Positions 26,466 through 39,300 of a stretch of 64,000 nucleotides of DNA are shown here, piece by piece. The stretch is from assembly GCA_947500555.1 (NCBI GenBank), contig CANMSE010000002.1, positions 558,001 to 622,000 on the forward strand, read 5' to 3'. A program made the position numbers and the translations under genes. The DNA comes from an uncultured Fulvivirga sp. GTDB taxonomy: Bacteria > Bacteroidota > Bacteroidia > Cytophagales > Cyclobacteriaceae. Under the pieces are notes generated by a model that saw only the letters and a list, made by a program, of their open reading frames with translations, was not told the origin of the DNA and did no database searches. Numbering within the stretch: the first letter of the stretch is position 1; every line of letters begins with the position of its first letter.

Positions 26466-27893
26466 TTGAAGACATATTCTTCTTTAAATCTTATTCAGCA
26501 AGATTTAAAAGACGGCTCCGTCACCTGTTCACAACTTGTTGAGCATTATCTATCGACTATTGAATCAAAAAAGCACTTAAATGCTCTTGTTGAAGTATAT
26601 GCTGATGAGGCTAAAACCAAAGCAATTGAAATTGACTTAAAAATTAGCAAAGGTAATGCCGGCCCTTTGGCAGGAATGGTTGTAACCTTAAAAGATGTTT
26701 TGAGTCACAAAGACCATAGCCTTCAGGGTAGTAGCAAAATACTCAAAGGTTTTAAGGCTCAGTATAGTGGTACAGCTGTAGAAAGGCTCATAAAAGCTGA
26801 TGCAATTATCATAGGGAGAACTAATTGCGATGAATTTGGCATGGGTTCTTCAAACGAAAATTCATCTTTTGGCAATGTATTAAATGATGTAGACAATACG
26901 AGAGTACCCGGGGGTTCATCTGGTGGTTCAGCAGTAGCAGTTCAGGCGAATTTGTGTCTTGCTTCACTCGGATCCGATACAGGAGGATCTGTTAGGCAGC
27001 CTGCCTCATTTTGTGGTATAGCTGGGCTTAAACCTACTTATTCGAGAATATCGAGACATGGTTTAATAGCTTATGGGTCATCTTTCGACTGTATTGGGAT
27101 TTTCGCTAAAGAAGTGGACGATATAGCTATAGTACTTGAAGTTATTGCGGGGTGCGATGAATTTGATAGCACAGTATCAAAAATAAATGTTCCATCTTAT
27201 CATAAGTCTGCTAATGAAAGTCACCCAAAAGTAAAAATAGGTTACATAAAAGAAACATTAGAATCCGAAGGGCTGAATGAAGAAATTAAGCAAAGCATTC
27301 TAGATCAGTTAAAGTCTTTAAAAGAAGAAGGGCATAAGGTCGAGGAGGTAGATTTTCCACTTTTAGAATATATTCTTCCAACCTATTATATTCTGACTAC
27401 CGCAGAGGCTAGTTCTAATTTATCCAGGTATGACGGAGTGAAGTACGGTTTTCGTACTAGTGGACCGGTACCCCTGGAGCAGATGTATAAAAAAACAAGA
27501 ACCGAAGGGTTTGGAGAAGAAGTGAAGCGAAGAATAATGCTAGGCACTTTTGTCCTTAGCGCCAGTTACTATGATGCTTATTATAATAAAGCTCAAAAAG
27601 TCAGACGATTGATTAGAGAAAACACGAAAAAGCTTTTTTCAAAATATGACTTTTTAATTACACCAACCTCCCCTACTACTGCGTTTAAGTTAGGTGAGCA
27701 CAGCACTGACCCATTAGCAATGTACCTTGCTGATTTATACACAGTGCAAGCTTCAGTGTGTGGTCTTCCAGCCATATCTTTACCAATAGACCATGACCAA
27801 AATGGTCTGCCTATTGGCACACAAGTCATTGCTAATGACTTTGAAGAAGGTAAATTGTTGGCTTTTTCAAAATATTTAATGAAGTTAGTTTAA
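26466..27893 (+). CDS. gatA: Asp/Glu-tRNA(Asn/Gln) amidotransferase subunit A
   Basis: 475 residues of the amidase signature family, with a TTG start right after tatA. It releases ammonia from glutamine for the transamidation of mischarged Glu-tRNA-Gln and Asp-tRNA-Asn. The Lys-cisSer-Ser triad is K76 (VVTLKDVLS), S151 (RVPGGSSGGSAV) and S175 (SDTGGSVRQPA), with the spacing of known GatA proteins. GLKPTYSRISRHGLIAYGSS fits GatA and not a general amidase. gatB and gatC are not in this window. Confidence 0.94.
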   Translation: MKTYSSLNLIQQDLKDGSVTCSQLVEHYLSTIESKKHLNALVEVYADEAKTKAIEIDLKISKGNAGPLAGMVVTLKDVLSHKDHSLQGSSKILKGFKAQYSGTAVERLIKADAIIIGRTNCDEFGMGSSNENSSFGNVLNDVDNTRVPGGSSGGSAVAVQANLCLASLGSDTGGSVRQPASFCGIAGLKPTYSRISRHGLIAYGSSFDCIGIFAKEVDDIAIVLEVIAGCDEFDSTVSKINVPSYHKSANESHPKVKIGYIKETLESEGLNEEIKQSILDQLKSLKEEGHKVEEVDFPLLEYILPTYYILTTAEASSNLSRYDGVKYGFRTSGPVPLEQMYKKTRTEGFGEEVKRRIMLGTFVLSASYYDAYYNKAQKVRRLIRENTKKLFSKYDFLITPTSPTTAFKLGEHSTDPLAMYLADLYTVQASVCGLPAISLPIDHDQNGLPIGTQVIANDFEEGKLLAFSKYLMKLV

Positions 27894-27896
27894 GGT

Positions 27897-29246
27897 ATGT
27901 CAAGCAAAAATATAATATGGCTTCTTTTATTGGTGACTTGCAGTTCTGTGATGTCTTATGCGAATACGGATCCTGACTCCTCTAAAGTGGAATATGAATT
28001 CATTCCTGGTGAAGCTGATTTTGACTTAATCAAAGACAGGATAAGTTGTATTCAAAAAACCATTCCACTTCACTATAATACCCGTGTTCATGCATTTGTC
28101 AATTATTTTGTGATTAAAGATCGGGAGTATACAAAGGGTATTCTCAGAAAGAAAGATATCTATTTTCCTTTGTTCGAAAAGTATCTGGCTAAATACAATC
28201 TACCCGAAGAGCTAAAATACCTTTCAATTATTGAGTCTGGCTTAAATCCTATTGCCAGATCTAGAGTAAGCGCAGTGGGTCTATGGCAATTTATGTCAGC
28301 CACAGGGCGTTATTTTGGCCTGCATAATGATTGGTATGTCGATGAACGTATGGATCCAGAAAAATCAACTGAAGCTGCATGTAAATATCTCAGCCAGCTA
28401 TTTAATATGTTTGGTGATTGGGAATTAGCCATTGCCGCCTATAATACAGGCCCCGGAAACATTAGAAAAGCTATAAGGCGGTCCGGATACAAAAAGACGT
28501 TTTGGGAAATTTACCCTCATTTATATCGAGAGACAAGATCATACTTGCCCCAATTTACCGCTATCATTTATGCAATTAATTATGCAGAAGAGCATAATCT
28601 AACAGTTGATGATAAAGAGTTTATGGCCGCTTCAGACACTGTAATGACCAAAGGATTCTTGCACCTAGAAACACTGGAAAGTGAGCTTAATTTATGTAAA
28701 GGAGATATAAAAAAGTTAAATCCAAGCTTGAAAAGAGGAGTACTTCCAGATAATAAAAAGGTCTATCCTATTTATATTCCAAGCCAAAGTAAAGAAGCCC
28801 TTGCCGACAATCGTGAGATTATACTTGATCGCGCTTCAAAAATTGGTGAAAAAGAAATGGAATACCTTGCCAGAAATTCCGTAGGAAGTACATATGGAAG
28901 AAATAAAGTGACCTATAAGGTAAGAAGTGGAGATGTACTTGGAAAAATTGCTCAGAGATATAATGTTCGTATTTCTGATTTAAGAAGCTGGAATGGTATT
29001 AGGGGTAATATGATAAGAGTAGGTCAACGATTGACTATTTGGCAGAATCCTGGCTACAAGGCCCCTTCTGAACCTACTTATGCAAGACTTCCAAACGGAA
29101 CCAAAACCTATACAGTTCAACCAGGTGATACCCTTTGGGATATCTCAAGAAAATTTGAAGGTTTAAGTATTGAAAAAATTAAGTCATTAAATGAATTACA
29201 ATCTAATAAGATCAAACCTGGGCAGCGTCTGATTATTGGAGGCTAA
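27897..29246 (+). CDS. MltD-like membrane-bound lytic transglycosylase with two LysM domains
   Basis: 449 residues: signal peptide (1-22), an SLT/MltD catalytic domain at about 90-235 and two LysM domains at about 338-382 (VTYKVRSGDVLGKIAQRYNV) and 402-447 (KTYTVQPGDTLWDISRKFEG). The catalytic Glu is E113 in YLSIIESGLNP, followed by the family signature SAVGLWQFMSATGRYFGL and AIAAYNTGPGNI. It cleaves the MurNAc-GlcNAc bond of peptidoglycan with 1,6-anhydro formation; LysM anchors it to glycan. Starts 3 nt after gatA and shares its operon with the EnvC-like gene in broader context. Confidence 0.92.
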   Translation: MSSKNIIWLLLLVTCSSVMSYANTDPDSSKVEYEFIPGEADFDLIKDRISCIQKTIPLHYNTRVHAFVNYFVIKDREYTKGILRKKDIYFPLFEKYLAKYNLPEELKYLSIIESGLNPIARSRVSAVGLWQFMSATGRYFGLHNDWYVDERMDPEKSTEAACKYLSQLFNMFGDWELAIAAYNTGPGNIRKAIRRSGYKKTFWEIYPHLYRETRSYLPQFTAIIYAINYAEEHNLTVDDKEFMAASDTVMTKGFLHLETLESELNLCKGDIKKLNPSLKRGVLPDNKKVYPIYIPSQSKEALADNREIILDRASKIGEKEMEYLARNSVGSTYGRNKVTYKVRSGDVLGKIAQRYNVRISDLRSWNGIRGNMIRVGQRLTIWQNPGYKAPSEPTYARLPNGTKTYTVQPGDTLWDISRKFEGLSIEKIKSLNELQSNKIKPGQRLIIGG

Positions 29247-29324
29247 TAAATCATGTGACTTAATTGACTTGCAATCTATTCTGGTAAAGTCAAATGCCTT
29301 TTAAAGTTTGAGCTGCGAAAAACT

Positions 29325-30410
29325 ATGAAGAATACTTTTATACAGATTTTATTGATCGGACTGCTATGGTCATGTGGTTATGGTGAAAAGGAAACCGCAC
29401 TCCTGCAAAAAGCTAGTGGTAAACCAGGTGAAATGATTGTAGTGATAGACTCCACACAATGGAACGGTGAGGTAGGTAATGCTATAAGAAAAACCTTTCA
29501 GGCAGAAATCGGTGGTCTTCCCAGGCAAGAGTATATGTTCAAGCTAAACAGAGTAGAACCTACCAAATTCAATAGTGTTCTTAAGACTGTTAAAAATCTG
29601 CTTTTTGTTGTTACTCTGGACAACAAATCATCCGCTTCTAAAGTTATCAAAAGCTATTTCACAAAAAGCTCTCTAGATCAGATCAGAAATAATGACGAAT
29701 TATTTGTTTTTACTGCAAAAGATGAGTTTGCTCGTGGACAAAATATCATGTATCTGTTCGCGAACTCGGAAGGCCAATTGCTCAGCAAGATTCATGAAAA
29801 TCGCGAGCGACTTCAAGACTACTTCAATAATTCAGAAAAAGAAAGACTAAAAAGTGGCCTGTTCAAAGCTCGAGAGCAAAGCAATTTCAGTGATTTACTA
29901 GCTAAGGATCACCAATGTTCAATAAGAATTCCATTTGGTTATAAATTAGTTCTTAATGAAGAAGGGTTTATTTGGTTTCGACAGATAAATGACGAAAGTG
30001 ATAAAGATATATTCATAAGCTATAAGCCCTATTATTCAGAAAAAGTATTTCTGAATGATCAAATTATTGCAAATAGAGACTCGATAGCTAAAACCCAGTT
30101 GTTTGAAGACCCTGATAGGCCTGATACATTTATAAAAACCGAAACGGCTGTTCCTTATATTCCTGTGGTGTCTAAAGAATATAACTTCAACAACAAATAT
30201 GCTCAAGAGACCCGAGGTCTTTGGAAAACAAACAACCTTTCCATGGGTGGTCCATTTCTAGGTTACACGCTGGTGGACGAAGACCTTAATCGAGTATACT
30301 ATATTGAAGGTTTTATATATAGTCCAGGCAAAAATCAAAGAGAATTTATGCGTGAGATGGAAGTAATATTGAACACCTTCAAAGTTTCATCCGAGCTTCA
30401 GAATAAGTAA
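29325..30410 (+). CDS. DUF4837 family lipoprotein
   Basis: 361 residues. A short hydrophobic signal ends in the lipobox-like LLWSC at about residues 13-17, so it is likely lipidated. KASGKPGEMIVVIDSTQWNG near the N-terminus and a C-terminal ETRGLWKTNNLSMGGPFLGY are the kind of conserved blocks that define DUF4837, a Bacteroidetes family of unknown function. Predicted mixed alpha/beta with no catalytic motif. It stands alone between mltD (78 nt) and maeB (30 nt). No role can be given. Confidence 0.82.
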   Translation: MKNTFIQILLIGLLWSCGYGEKETALLQKASGKPGEMIVVIDSTQWNGEVGNAIRKTFQAEIGGLPRQEYMFKLNRVEPTKFNSVLKTVKNLLFVVTLDNKSSASKVIKSYFTKSSLDQIRNNDELFVFTAKDEFARGQNIMYLFANSEGQLLSKIHENRERLQDYFNNSEKERLKSGLFKAREQSNFSDLLAKDHQCSIRIPFGYKLVLNEEGFIWFRQINDESDKDIFISYKPYYSEKVFLNDQIIANRDSIAKTQLFEDPDRPDTFIKTETAVPYIPVVSKEYNFNNKYAQETRGLWKTNNLSMGGPFLGYTLVDEDLNRVYYIEGFIYSPGKNQREFMREMEVILNTFKVSSELQNK

Positions 30411-30440
30411 CTTCAACGCTATTCACTAACCTTTCTATAG

Positions 30441-32717
30441 ATGGGAATTAAAATAAGGAAAGAGGATGCCCTTAACTTTCATACACAAGGGCAGCCTGGA
30501 AAAATAGAAGTTGTACCCACCAAACCTTTAGGATCGCAAATGGATCTGGCACTTGCCTACTCTCCTGGAGTAGCAGAGCCATGTAAAGAAATTGAAGAGA
30601 ATAGTGAAAACGTCTATAAATACACCTCCAAAGGCAATCTAGTGGGAGTAATTTCTAACGGCACTGCTGTTCTAGGTCTCGGAAACATTGGGCCAGAAGC
30701 TTCTAAGCCTGTGATGGAAGGCAAAGGTGTTCTTTTTAAAAAATTTGCTGGTATTGACGTTTTTGATATTGAGATTGATGAGGAAGATCCTGATAAATTT
30801 ATTCAAATCGTCAAATCTCTGGAGCCTACATTTGGGGGAATTAATCTTGAGGACATAAAAGCTCCGGAAAGTTTTATCATTGAGGAAACTCTAAAAGAGC
30901 AGATGAACATTCCCATCATGCATGATGATCAGCATGGTACTGCAATTATTTCAGCATCGGCTCTCATCAACGCTCTGGAACTAGTAAATAAAAAAATAGA
31001 AGACGTGACCATTGTAGTCAATGGTGCCGGAGCTGCCGCCATAGCTTGTACGAAACTTTATGTTTCACTAGGAGCACAAAAGAAGAATATTATCATGTGC
31101 GATAGCAAAGGGGTAATTTCAACTTCTCGTCAAAATTTGGACGCATCTAAATCACTATTCGCCACAGATAAAAAATTAGAGACTTTAAGCGATGCTATTT
31201 CAGGTGCCGATTTTTTCTTGGGTCTTTCAGTAGCAGATATTCTTACTCAGAATGATATTAAATCTATGGCGGATAATCCTATTGTTTTCGCATTAGCAAA
31301 CCCTAACCCTGAAATTGCATATGATCTTGCTGTTAATTCTCGTGACGATTTGATTATGGCAACTGGCAGATCTGACCATCCTAACCAGGTTAATAATGTA
31401 CTTGGCTTTCCATACATTTTCAGAGGAGCTCTGGATGTTAGAGCAACAGCCATAAACGAAGAAATGAAGCTTGCTGCCGTTCATGCTATTGCTGCTTTGG
31501 CGAAAGAAACAGTACCTGATATGGTAAATAAAGCCTACGGTGATCAAAAAATTCAATTTGGTAAAGACTACCTAATTCCTAAACCTCTAGATCCACGATT
31601 AATTACCACTATTTCTCCCGCTGTAGCTAAGGCTGCTATGGACTCAGGTGTGGCCAAAGTAAATATTACAAATTGGGAGGAGTATGATCTTGATCTTCAG
31701 AAAAGAATAGGAATTGATCAAAAACTAATATCCAGGATAATAAGTAGAGCGAGGAAAAATCCTAAACGTGTTGTTTTTGCTGAGGCTCATGATTTACGAA
31801 TTCTAAAAGCTGCTCAAACAATCATTGATGAAGAAATAGCTTTTCCTATCTTACTTGGTAAAAGAGATATCGTAAATAAGTTGATAAAGGAAAATAACCT
31901 TGATTTAGGTGATGCGACTATTATAGATACTTATGAAGAGGAAGAAAGAGTCAAGAAATACGCTGAATTTTACTATCAAAAAAGAAAACGGAAAGGTGTA
32001 ACGCTTTATGATGCTACCAAGCTAATGAGGGAGCGTAACCTGTTTGGAGCCATGATGGTGCAGCATGGAGAAGCAGATGGTTTAATATCTGGCTTGACCA
32101 AAGACTATCCAAAGACAATACTCCCCGCTCTGCAGGTTATTGGTATGGAAGATGAGGTAAGAAGAGTAGCTGGCATGTACATTATTATCACAAAAAAAGG
32201 GACTTTCTTTTTTAGTGATACTACTGTAAATGTTAACCCTACTCCCGAAGAGTTAGTAGATATCATTGGAATGACAGCAAGAGGTGTGAAATTCTTTGAT
32301 GTAGAGCCAAGAATGGCAGTATTGTCTTATTCTAATTTTGGATCAAGTAAAGGAGAAATACCAGAAAAAGCACAAAAAGCAGTCAAAATGGCAAAAGAAA
32401 AGTACCCCAATCTTATTATTGACGGTGATATACAGGCTAATGTAGCTTTGGATACTACGATTCAAAAAGAGGTCTATCCATTTAGTGAACTTGCAGAAAA
32501 AGGAGCTAATACTTTTATATTCCCCAATCTGGCCGCGGGTAATATAGCTTATAAACTATTAATGGAGATAGGCGGTGCAGAAACTATAGGCCCAATTTTA
32601 TTAGGCATGAATAAGCCAGTCCATGTTTTACAACTTGGGAGCACGGTGCGAGACATAGTCAACATGGCAGCCATTGCAGTTGTTGATGCCCAAATTATTC
32701 ACTCAAACAAAGCTTAA
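30441..32717 (+). CDS. maeB: NADP-dependent malic enzyme with phosphotransacetylase-like C-terminal domain
   Basis: 758 residues in two parts. Residues 1-425 are malic enzyme: [54 protein letters not shown] and the NAD(P)-binding [16 protein letters not shown]. Residues about 430-758 are a phosphate acetyl/butyryltransferase-like domain ([56 protein letters not shown]). It oxidatively decarboxylates malate to pyruvate, making NADPH; in E. coli MaeB the PTA domain is regulatory and responds to acetyl-CoA. The stop TAA overlaps the ruvA ATG by 1 nt. Confidence 0.95.
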   Translation: MGIKIRKEDALNFHTQGQPGKIEVVPTKPLGSQMDLALAYSPGVAEPCKEIEENSENVYKYTSKGNLVGVISNGTAVLGLGNIGPEASKPVMEGKGVLFKKFAGIDVFDIEIDEEDPDKFIQIVKSLEPTFGGINLEDIKAPESFIIEETLKEQMNIPIMHDDQHGTAIISASALINALELVNKKIEDVTIVVNGAGAAAIACTKLYVSLGAQKKNIIMCDSKGVISTSRQNLDASKSLFATDKKLETLSDAISGADFFLGLSVADILTQNDIKSMADNPIVFALANPNPEIAYDLAVNSRDDLIMATGRSDHPNQVNNVLGFPYIFRGALDVRATAINEEMKLAAVHAIAALAKETVPDMVNKAYGDQKIQFGKDYLIPKPLDPRLITTISPAVAKAAMDSGVAKVNITNWEEYDLDLQKRIGIDQKLISRIISRARKNPKRVVFAEAHDLRILKAAQTIIDEEIAFPILLGKRDIVNKLIKENNLDLGDATIIDTYEEEERVKKYAEFYYQKRKRKGVTLYDATKLMRERNLFGAMMVQHGEADGLISGLTKDYPKTILPALQVIGMEDEVRRVAGMYIIITKKGTFFFSDTTVNVNPTPEELVDIIGMTARGVKFFDVEPRMAVLSYSNFGSSKGEIPEKAQKAVKMAKEKYPNLIIDGDIQANVALDTTIQKEVYPFSELAEKGANTFIFPNLAAGNIAYKLLMEIGGAETIGPILLGMNKPVHVLQLGSTVRDIVNMAAIAVVDAQIIHSNKA

Positions 32718-33310
32718 TGATTTCATATTTAAAAGGTAAGCTAGCGGCCAAAGATCCAACTCATCTTATTATTGACGTAGCAGGAATAGGTTATCATGTC
32801 AATATTTCTTTGAGTACCTACTCTGAAACAAAGGATCAAGAAGATATATTCATACACACTTATTTACATGTAAAAGAAGACAGTCACACTTTATTTGGCT
32901 TTCATAATGAAAGTGAGAAAAAGATGTTTTTAAGTCTTTTGTCTATTTCCGGAGTAGGTCCGAATACAGCGTTGATGATCCAGTCTTCTTTGTCAGCGGA
33001 TGAATTAAAACAGGCTATTGTGTCAGAGGATGTTAAGACCATTCAAGGTGTGAAAGGTGTTGGAGCAAAAACTGCTCAAAGGGTAATTTTGGAGCTTAAA
33101 GATAAAATTAAGAAGGAAGGCCTTTACGATGATGCTGAAAAGATTAGTTCTGGTGGTTACAATACTATCAAAAATGAGGCGTTATCAGCCTTGACAACGC
33201 TTGGAATAAACAAAAATGCCGCTGAAAAAAGTATTGATGCCATCCTGAAAAATTCAGGAAATACAATTACTTTGGAGGAATTAATCAAGCTCGCTTTAAA
33301 AAACGCCTGA
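32717..33310 (+). CDS. ruvA: Holliday junction branch-migration protein RuvA
   Basis: 197 residues. Domain I (1-62) is the OB fold ([31 protein letters not shown]), domain II carries the two helix-hairpin-helix motifs (LLSISGVGPNTALMIQSSL and IQGVKGVGAKTAQRVILELK) and domain III (about 145-197) binds RuvB (NEALSALTTLGINKNAAEKS). RuvA tetramers hold the four-way junction for RuvB and RuvC. It sits between maeB and sprA, an order kept in other Bacteroidetes such as Flavobacterium as far as I recall. Confidence 0.96.
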   Translation: MISYLKGKLAAKDPTHLIIDVAGIGYHVNISLSTYSETKDQEDIFIHTYLHVKEDSHTLFGFHNESEKKMFLSLLSISGVGPNTALMIQSSLSADELKQAIVSEDVKTIQGVKGVGAKTAQRVILELKDKIKKEGLYDDAEKISSGGYNTIKNEALSALTTLGINKNAAEKSIDAILKNSGNTITLEELIKLALKNA

Positions 33311-33322
33311 GGTTTTTACGTT

Positions 33323-36300
33323 TTGATTTTTGGGAAAGTCTACAATTCATTTTTTCGACCAGTATGTACACTGGTATTAGCTTTAGGGCTTGTATTACTT
33401 AACAATACGTCAGAAGCAAAATTTCTCTCACTACAGCAGCAGCAAGTCCGTCTAGATTCGGCAAAAAAAGATAGTTTAGAAAATCAACCTTACACACCCT
33501 CTCGTAGGCCTACTTACCGACCAAAAGATAGATTTGGTGATCCCTTTAGCAATACTGGAAGTCACTCCCCACTACTATTAAACGACCCTTCAAGTTTACA
33601 ACTTGATGTAGAGATTGATACTGGTATGAATTACACCATCTATGAAAAGATTGGTGATCTCAATTATAGGCCTACTTCTTCCATGTCGTTTGAAGATTTC
33701 AAGCAATATCAGGAAAGAGAACAACTCCGTGATTATTGGAAAAATAGATCTTCTGGCCTAGATGGTGAAAGTGCTGTAAGTGGTCGAAACCTCATCCCGC
33801 CAATTTATATAAGCCCTCTCTTCGATCGCATATTCGGTGGTACTTATGTCGAAATTATTCCCAGAGGTTTTGTCACACTAGATTTTGGAGGTCGTTGGCA
33901 GCGAATCAATAACCCTGCTATACCAATTCGCCAGCAGCGTAATGGTGGATTTGAGTTTGATCAACAAATAAGTATGAATGTGGTAGGTAAGATAGGTGAA
34001 AAGCTTCAGGTAACGGCCAATTTTGACAATAACAACTCCTTTGATTTTGAGAATAACCTAAAAGTAGAATATACCGGTTATGAGGAAGACATGCTTCAGA
34101 AACTGGAGATTGGTAATGTTAGTCTTCCATTAAACAATAGCCTCATTTCTGGGGCTCAAAATCTATTCGGTATTAAAGCTCAGCTACAATTTGGCGATCT
34201 GTACGTAACTACAGTTGCCTCTACACAAAGAGGAAAAAGCGAGACTATAACAATTGATGGTGGTGGGGCTCAAGGTCGACAGTTTGAATTGCAAGCATCT
34301 AACTATGACGAAAACAGGCACTTTTTCTTATCTCAATTCTTTCGAGATAATTATGAGAAGTGGTTGAACACAATACCGAATATTAACTCCGGAGTCAATA
34401 TTACAAGAGTAGAGGTCTATGTCGTAAACAGAAACAATGATACTCAAACTACACGGAATATTTTGGGGCTCATGGATCTGGGAGAAGGGTTGGCGGAAAA
34501 TATTTATAATGATCAGATTTCGACCACAGCTACTGGAACTCAACCATCAAGTAATGATGCCAATGGTTTATATAGTACAGTATTAAACTATCCGGATAGG
34601 CAAGCCGATAATATTGATGGTTATTTGGGCGGAGCCCCATTTATGATCGAAAATGGAACAGGATATGAAAAAGTAACCACTGCTCGAAGGCTAGACCCTC
34701 AGGAATTTGTTGTTAACAAACGACTTGGTTATATCTCGCTTGTTAGGAAGCTCCAGAATGATGAAGCACTTGCAGTATCATTTGAGTATACTTTTCAAGG
34801 TAGAAACTTTAAAGTAGGAGAATTAACCGAGGACTACTCTAGTCTGGATGATAATGAAGTGATTTTCTTAAAGCTCTTAAGGCCAAGAAAAATCAATATT
34901 GATGATAGAGATGGAAATAGAATTCCTACCTGGGATTTAATGATGAAAAATATCTATGCACTCAATGCTACTAATGTAAGTCAAGATGGTTTCGAGCTTA
35001 GAGTGATCTACCGAGATGACTTATCAGGTATTGACAACCCACAATTACAATTTGGAGCGGTTGCAAGTACTTTACCCCTAATTCAAATATTAGGCTTGGA
35101 TAGACTTAACCCTAATAACGATCCTCAAAGAGATGGGAATTTTGACTTTGTTGAAGATATCACAATCAATACTATTAACGGTCTTATAATTTTCCCTTTC
35201 TTGGAACCTTTCAATACGGCTCTGGACGATGTTTTTCTTCCTAGCGAAACTGAGTTCAAAGAAAAATTTGTATACAGTGAATTATATAATCAGACTAGAA
35301 TTGACGCTGAGCTAGTCTCCAATAAGAATAAATATATTATTACCGGGTCGTTTCAATCAGGGAGTTCTAATGAGATTATTATTCCAGGGTTTAACATAGC
35401 AGAAGGTTCTGTAAGAGTATTTGCAGGTGGTTCGCCATTACAGGAGAACATTGACTACACCGTTGATTATACCTTTGGTAAGGTTAATATAATTAATGAG
35501 GGTGTTTTGCTTTCCGGAAAAACACTGTCAATTTCTTACGAGAAAGCAGACTTATTCAACTTCCAATCCAGAACCCTGTTGGGTGCGCGTTTTGATTATA
35601 AACTAAACGAAGATGTGAATTTTGGAGCCACCTTACTTCATTTAAATGAACGGCCTCTGATTACTAGAAATAGTGTAGGTAATGAACCAATACGAAATAC
35701 GAAGTATGGATTTGATGTTAATATTCGAAAAGACTCAAGATTCATTACAAAAATGCTAGATAAGCTTCCTTTAATTTCCACTAAAGAGCCTTCTTCTGTT
35801 GCATTTAGTGCAGAATTTGCTCAATTAATTCCAGGGACTTCCAACATAGTCGATGGAGAAGGCACTTCATACATTGATGATTTTGAAAATTCGGCTACTC
35901 CATTTTCTTTAAGTAGCCCAAACAGTTGGAGGCTAGCAGCAACTCCCGAAGGCAGAACTGATTTTATAGCTGCTGGAGAAAGAGGAAAAAATGATTTCAG
36001 ATCAAAGCTGGCTTGGTATACTATAGACAATCTTTTTTACCGCAGCGATAATAGGTTACCTGATGGTATTTCAGATGAAGAACTTGAAAATCACTACGTA
36101 AGAGGAGTTCAACAACAAGAAATTTTTGTCAACAGAGACCCAAACATTATCAATTTTCAACAAGTATTTGATCTTGCCTTTTATCCTAATGAGCGTGGGC
36201 AATATAATTATAATACAAACCTCGATGCTCAGGGAAACTTGAATTTCGATCCTCGCCTAAGTTGGGGAGGTGTTACTAATGCTATTCGATCAGAAGTTGA

Positions 36301-39300
36301 TTTTGACCGTGCTAATGTAGAATATATTGAATTTTGGTTAATGGATCCATTTATTCAGGGACCTCGAGGTGTAGTGGATGATGGAAGACCTAATCCAACA
36401 AATAATACCTCAGGTGGTGATCTCTATTTCAATTTAGGTAGTATCTCTGAAGATGTTATTCCTGACAATAGTCACGGTTTTGAAAATGGTCTTCCTCCAG
36501 ATGGGAATAAATCTACGGATGTGGTTGAATTAACAGAATGGGGATATGTGACTACCCAACCCTTTTTGACTAACGCCTTCGATAATTCAGAAGCCGCCAG
36601 GGCAAATCAGGACGTAGGGCTAGATGGAGCTACAGATGAGGAGGAAATACAGGTATTTGATGATTTCATTAATGGAGTATCGGGAGGTGCTCGTGTAATT
36701 GTTGAGCAGGACCCTTCTGCAGATAATTTTACATATTTTCTAGGATCAGAATTAGATGCCAATGATGCAACCATTTTGGAGAGATATAAGGATTTTAATG
36801 GTATGGAGAATAACTCTCCGGTTGTTACTGGAAACTCCAATTTCACCCCTTCCGCAACTACAGTACCTGACAATGAAGATCTCAATGCTGATAATACACT
36901 AAGCCAACTAGAAGAATATTATGAATACCATATTCCAATAAGACCAGCAGGCGGAGGTGGTGTTGAACAAAATGAGTTTATAGTTGATCAGATCACGAGA
37001 ACTATAAATGGGGATGACATAACCTGGTATTTATACAGAGTACCTATAAGACAATTTGACTCACAGTTCGGAAATATCAACGGGTTTAAATCCATCCGCT
37101 ACTTACGTACTTATCTAACAAATTTTGAACAGCCAGTAGTACTAAGAATGGTAAATTTCAGATTTGTTTCTAGTAGATGGAGACGATATTTAAATACTCT
37201 GGAAGAACCAAACTTAGATATTATTAATGATGGAGATGATATCGATAATTTCACCGTTTCCGTAGTCAATATTGAGGAAAATGGCGGTGGTACTAACACC
37301 CAATCACCGTATGTATTACCTCCTGGTTTTGATAGAGATCAGGATAATACCTCTACTCTTAATATCCGGCTTAATGAGCAGTCTCTGCAAGTGTGTGTAG
37401 ATGAATTAGAAGATGGTGATGCCAGAGCGGTCTTTAAACAGGTACAACTTGACTTAATCAATTATGGCAAAATCAAAATGTTCCTTCACGCAGATAGCGA
37501 GTCAGATGATGGCGATCTAACAGCCTTTTTAAGGTTGGGAGACGATGTTGATTCAAACTACTACGAAATTGAGGTGCCCCTAAAAATTACACCTCCAGGT
37601 TCTTTCGATCCTTTTGAAATTTGGCCGGTCGAGAATGAAATTGACATTGACCTCGATCAGTTGTATGCATTGAAATCAAGGCGAGATAGGGAAGGTATTT
37701 CGAAACGAGCTTTATTTCCAATTGAGGGCCCCCAAGTTGTTGGCAATAATCAAATAAGACTTCGTGGTAACCCTGATCTGAGCTCGGCAAAGTGGCTCTC
37801 CATAGGTATTCGAAACCCAGCTACTCCAGATGGTCAATCCCATTCTGCTTGTATATGGGCTAATGAATTAAGAGTGAGTGATTTCGATCGCACTAGAGGC
37901 TGGGCAGCTAATGCAACGTTAAATACTAAATTGGCCGACTTTGCCAATGTCACCGCAACCACACGATATACATCATTCGGATTTGGTGGAATTCAGTCGA
38001 GAATTGCAGAAAGGACCCGAGAAGAAACATTCTCCTATGATGTTTCGGCTAATATCAATGTAGATAAATTGCTGCCTGAGAAACTAGGCTTACAGATACC
38101 TATGTATGTGAGTTATGAAAAAACAGTTATTACACCACGCTTTGATCCTGCAAATCCTGATATCAGATTAAGTGCCGCCTTATTGTCTTTTGAAGATGAG
38201 AATGAAAGAGAAGAGTACAAAAAAACCGTACAAGATCGAACAACGAGAAGAAGTATCAATTTTACAAATGTTAGAAAAGTAAAAACCAACTCTGAGGCTA
38301 AACCTCACCTATGGGATATAGAAAATTTTGCTTTCACATATGCTTATAGTGAAGTATTACGGACCAACTTCAACTTGCAACGTTACTTCAAACAAAATTA
38401 TGACATGGCCATTGCTTATAATTTCAGTCCTAATACACCAGCATTGGAGCCATTCAAAAATATGGGGGTGTTTGATCGTAAATACTTACAACTAATTAAA
38501 GATTTTAACCTAAACCTAGTACCTACAAAAATTGGGTTTCGAGCTGATTTGAGAAGAGAACTTATTCAAACAGCTTACCGAAATAATGAAGGCAATAACG
38601 ATACTGAGAATTTTCAGAAATTCTTCACTCTGGACAGAACTTATAACTTGGGCTGGAATTTGACCAACGCCATTACTCTCGATTATAATTCCAGAGCTAA
38701 TGCGATTATTGATGAGCCCAATAGTGACCCGTTTGGGGGGCTGGATCAAAATGGAGAATTCTTAAGTAAAAAGGATTATAATGATTCCGTACAGACTAAT
38801 CTTTTTAACCTGGGCCGTATGAAAACTTTTAACCAAAACATTAGTGCTAACTATACCTTACCCCTTGATAAATTACCTATAACGGACTGGTTAAGTGCTG
38901 ACTACAGATATCAAGCCTCTTATGAGTGGCGTGCAGGTCCATTATATACAGACTCTACAGAGATTAGAACATTAGATTTTGGAAATACCATTCAAAATAG
39001 TCGAGATAATTCATTAACTGGAAAGTTGGACTTGGTTAAACTTTACAACAAAATAGGGTATCTAAAAAAGATTAACTCTCCCCAAAATACGCGTAAAAGC
39101 TCTTTGCGATCAAGTTCTAATCGTGATGAAGAAACACCAGAGCAAGAAAATAAGGGTCTTAACTCATTTCTAAGACTTTTAATGTCCGTACGTTCCCTCA
39201 ATGCCACCGTGTCCTTGAGGGAAGGAACATTAATTCCCGGATTTAAACCACGAGCCTTTTTATTTGGCTTGGATAGTAGTTTCTCAGAACCTGGTGCAGC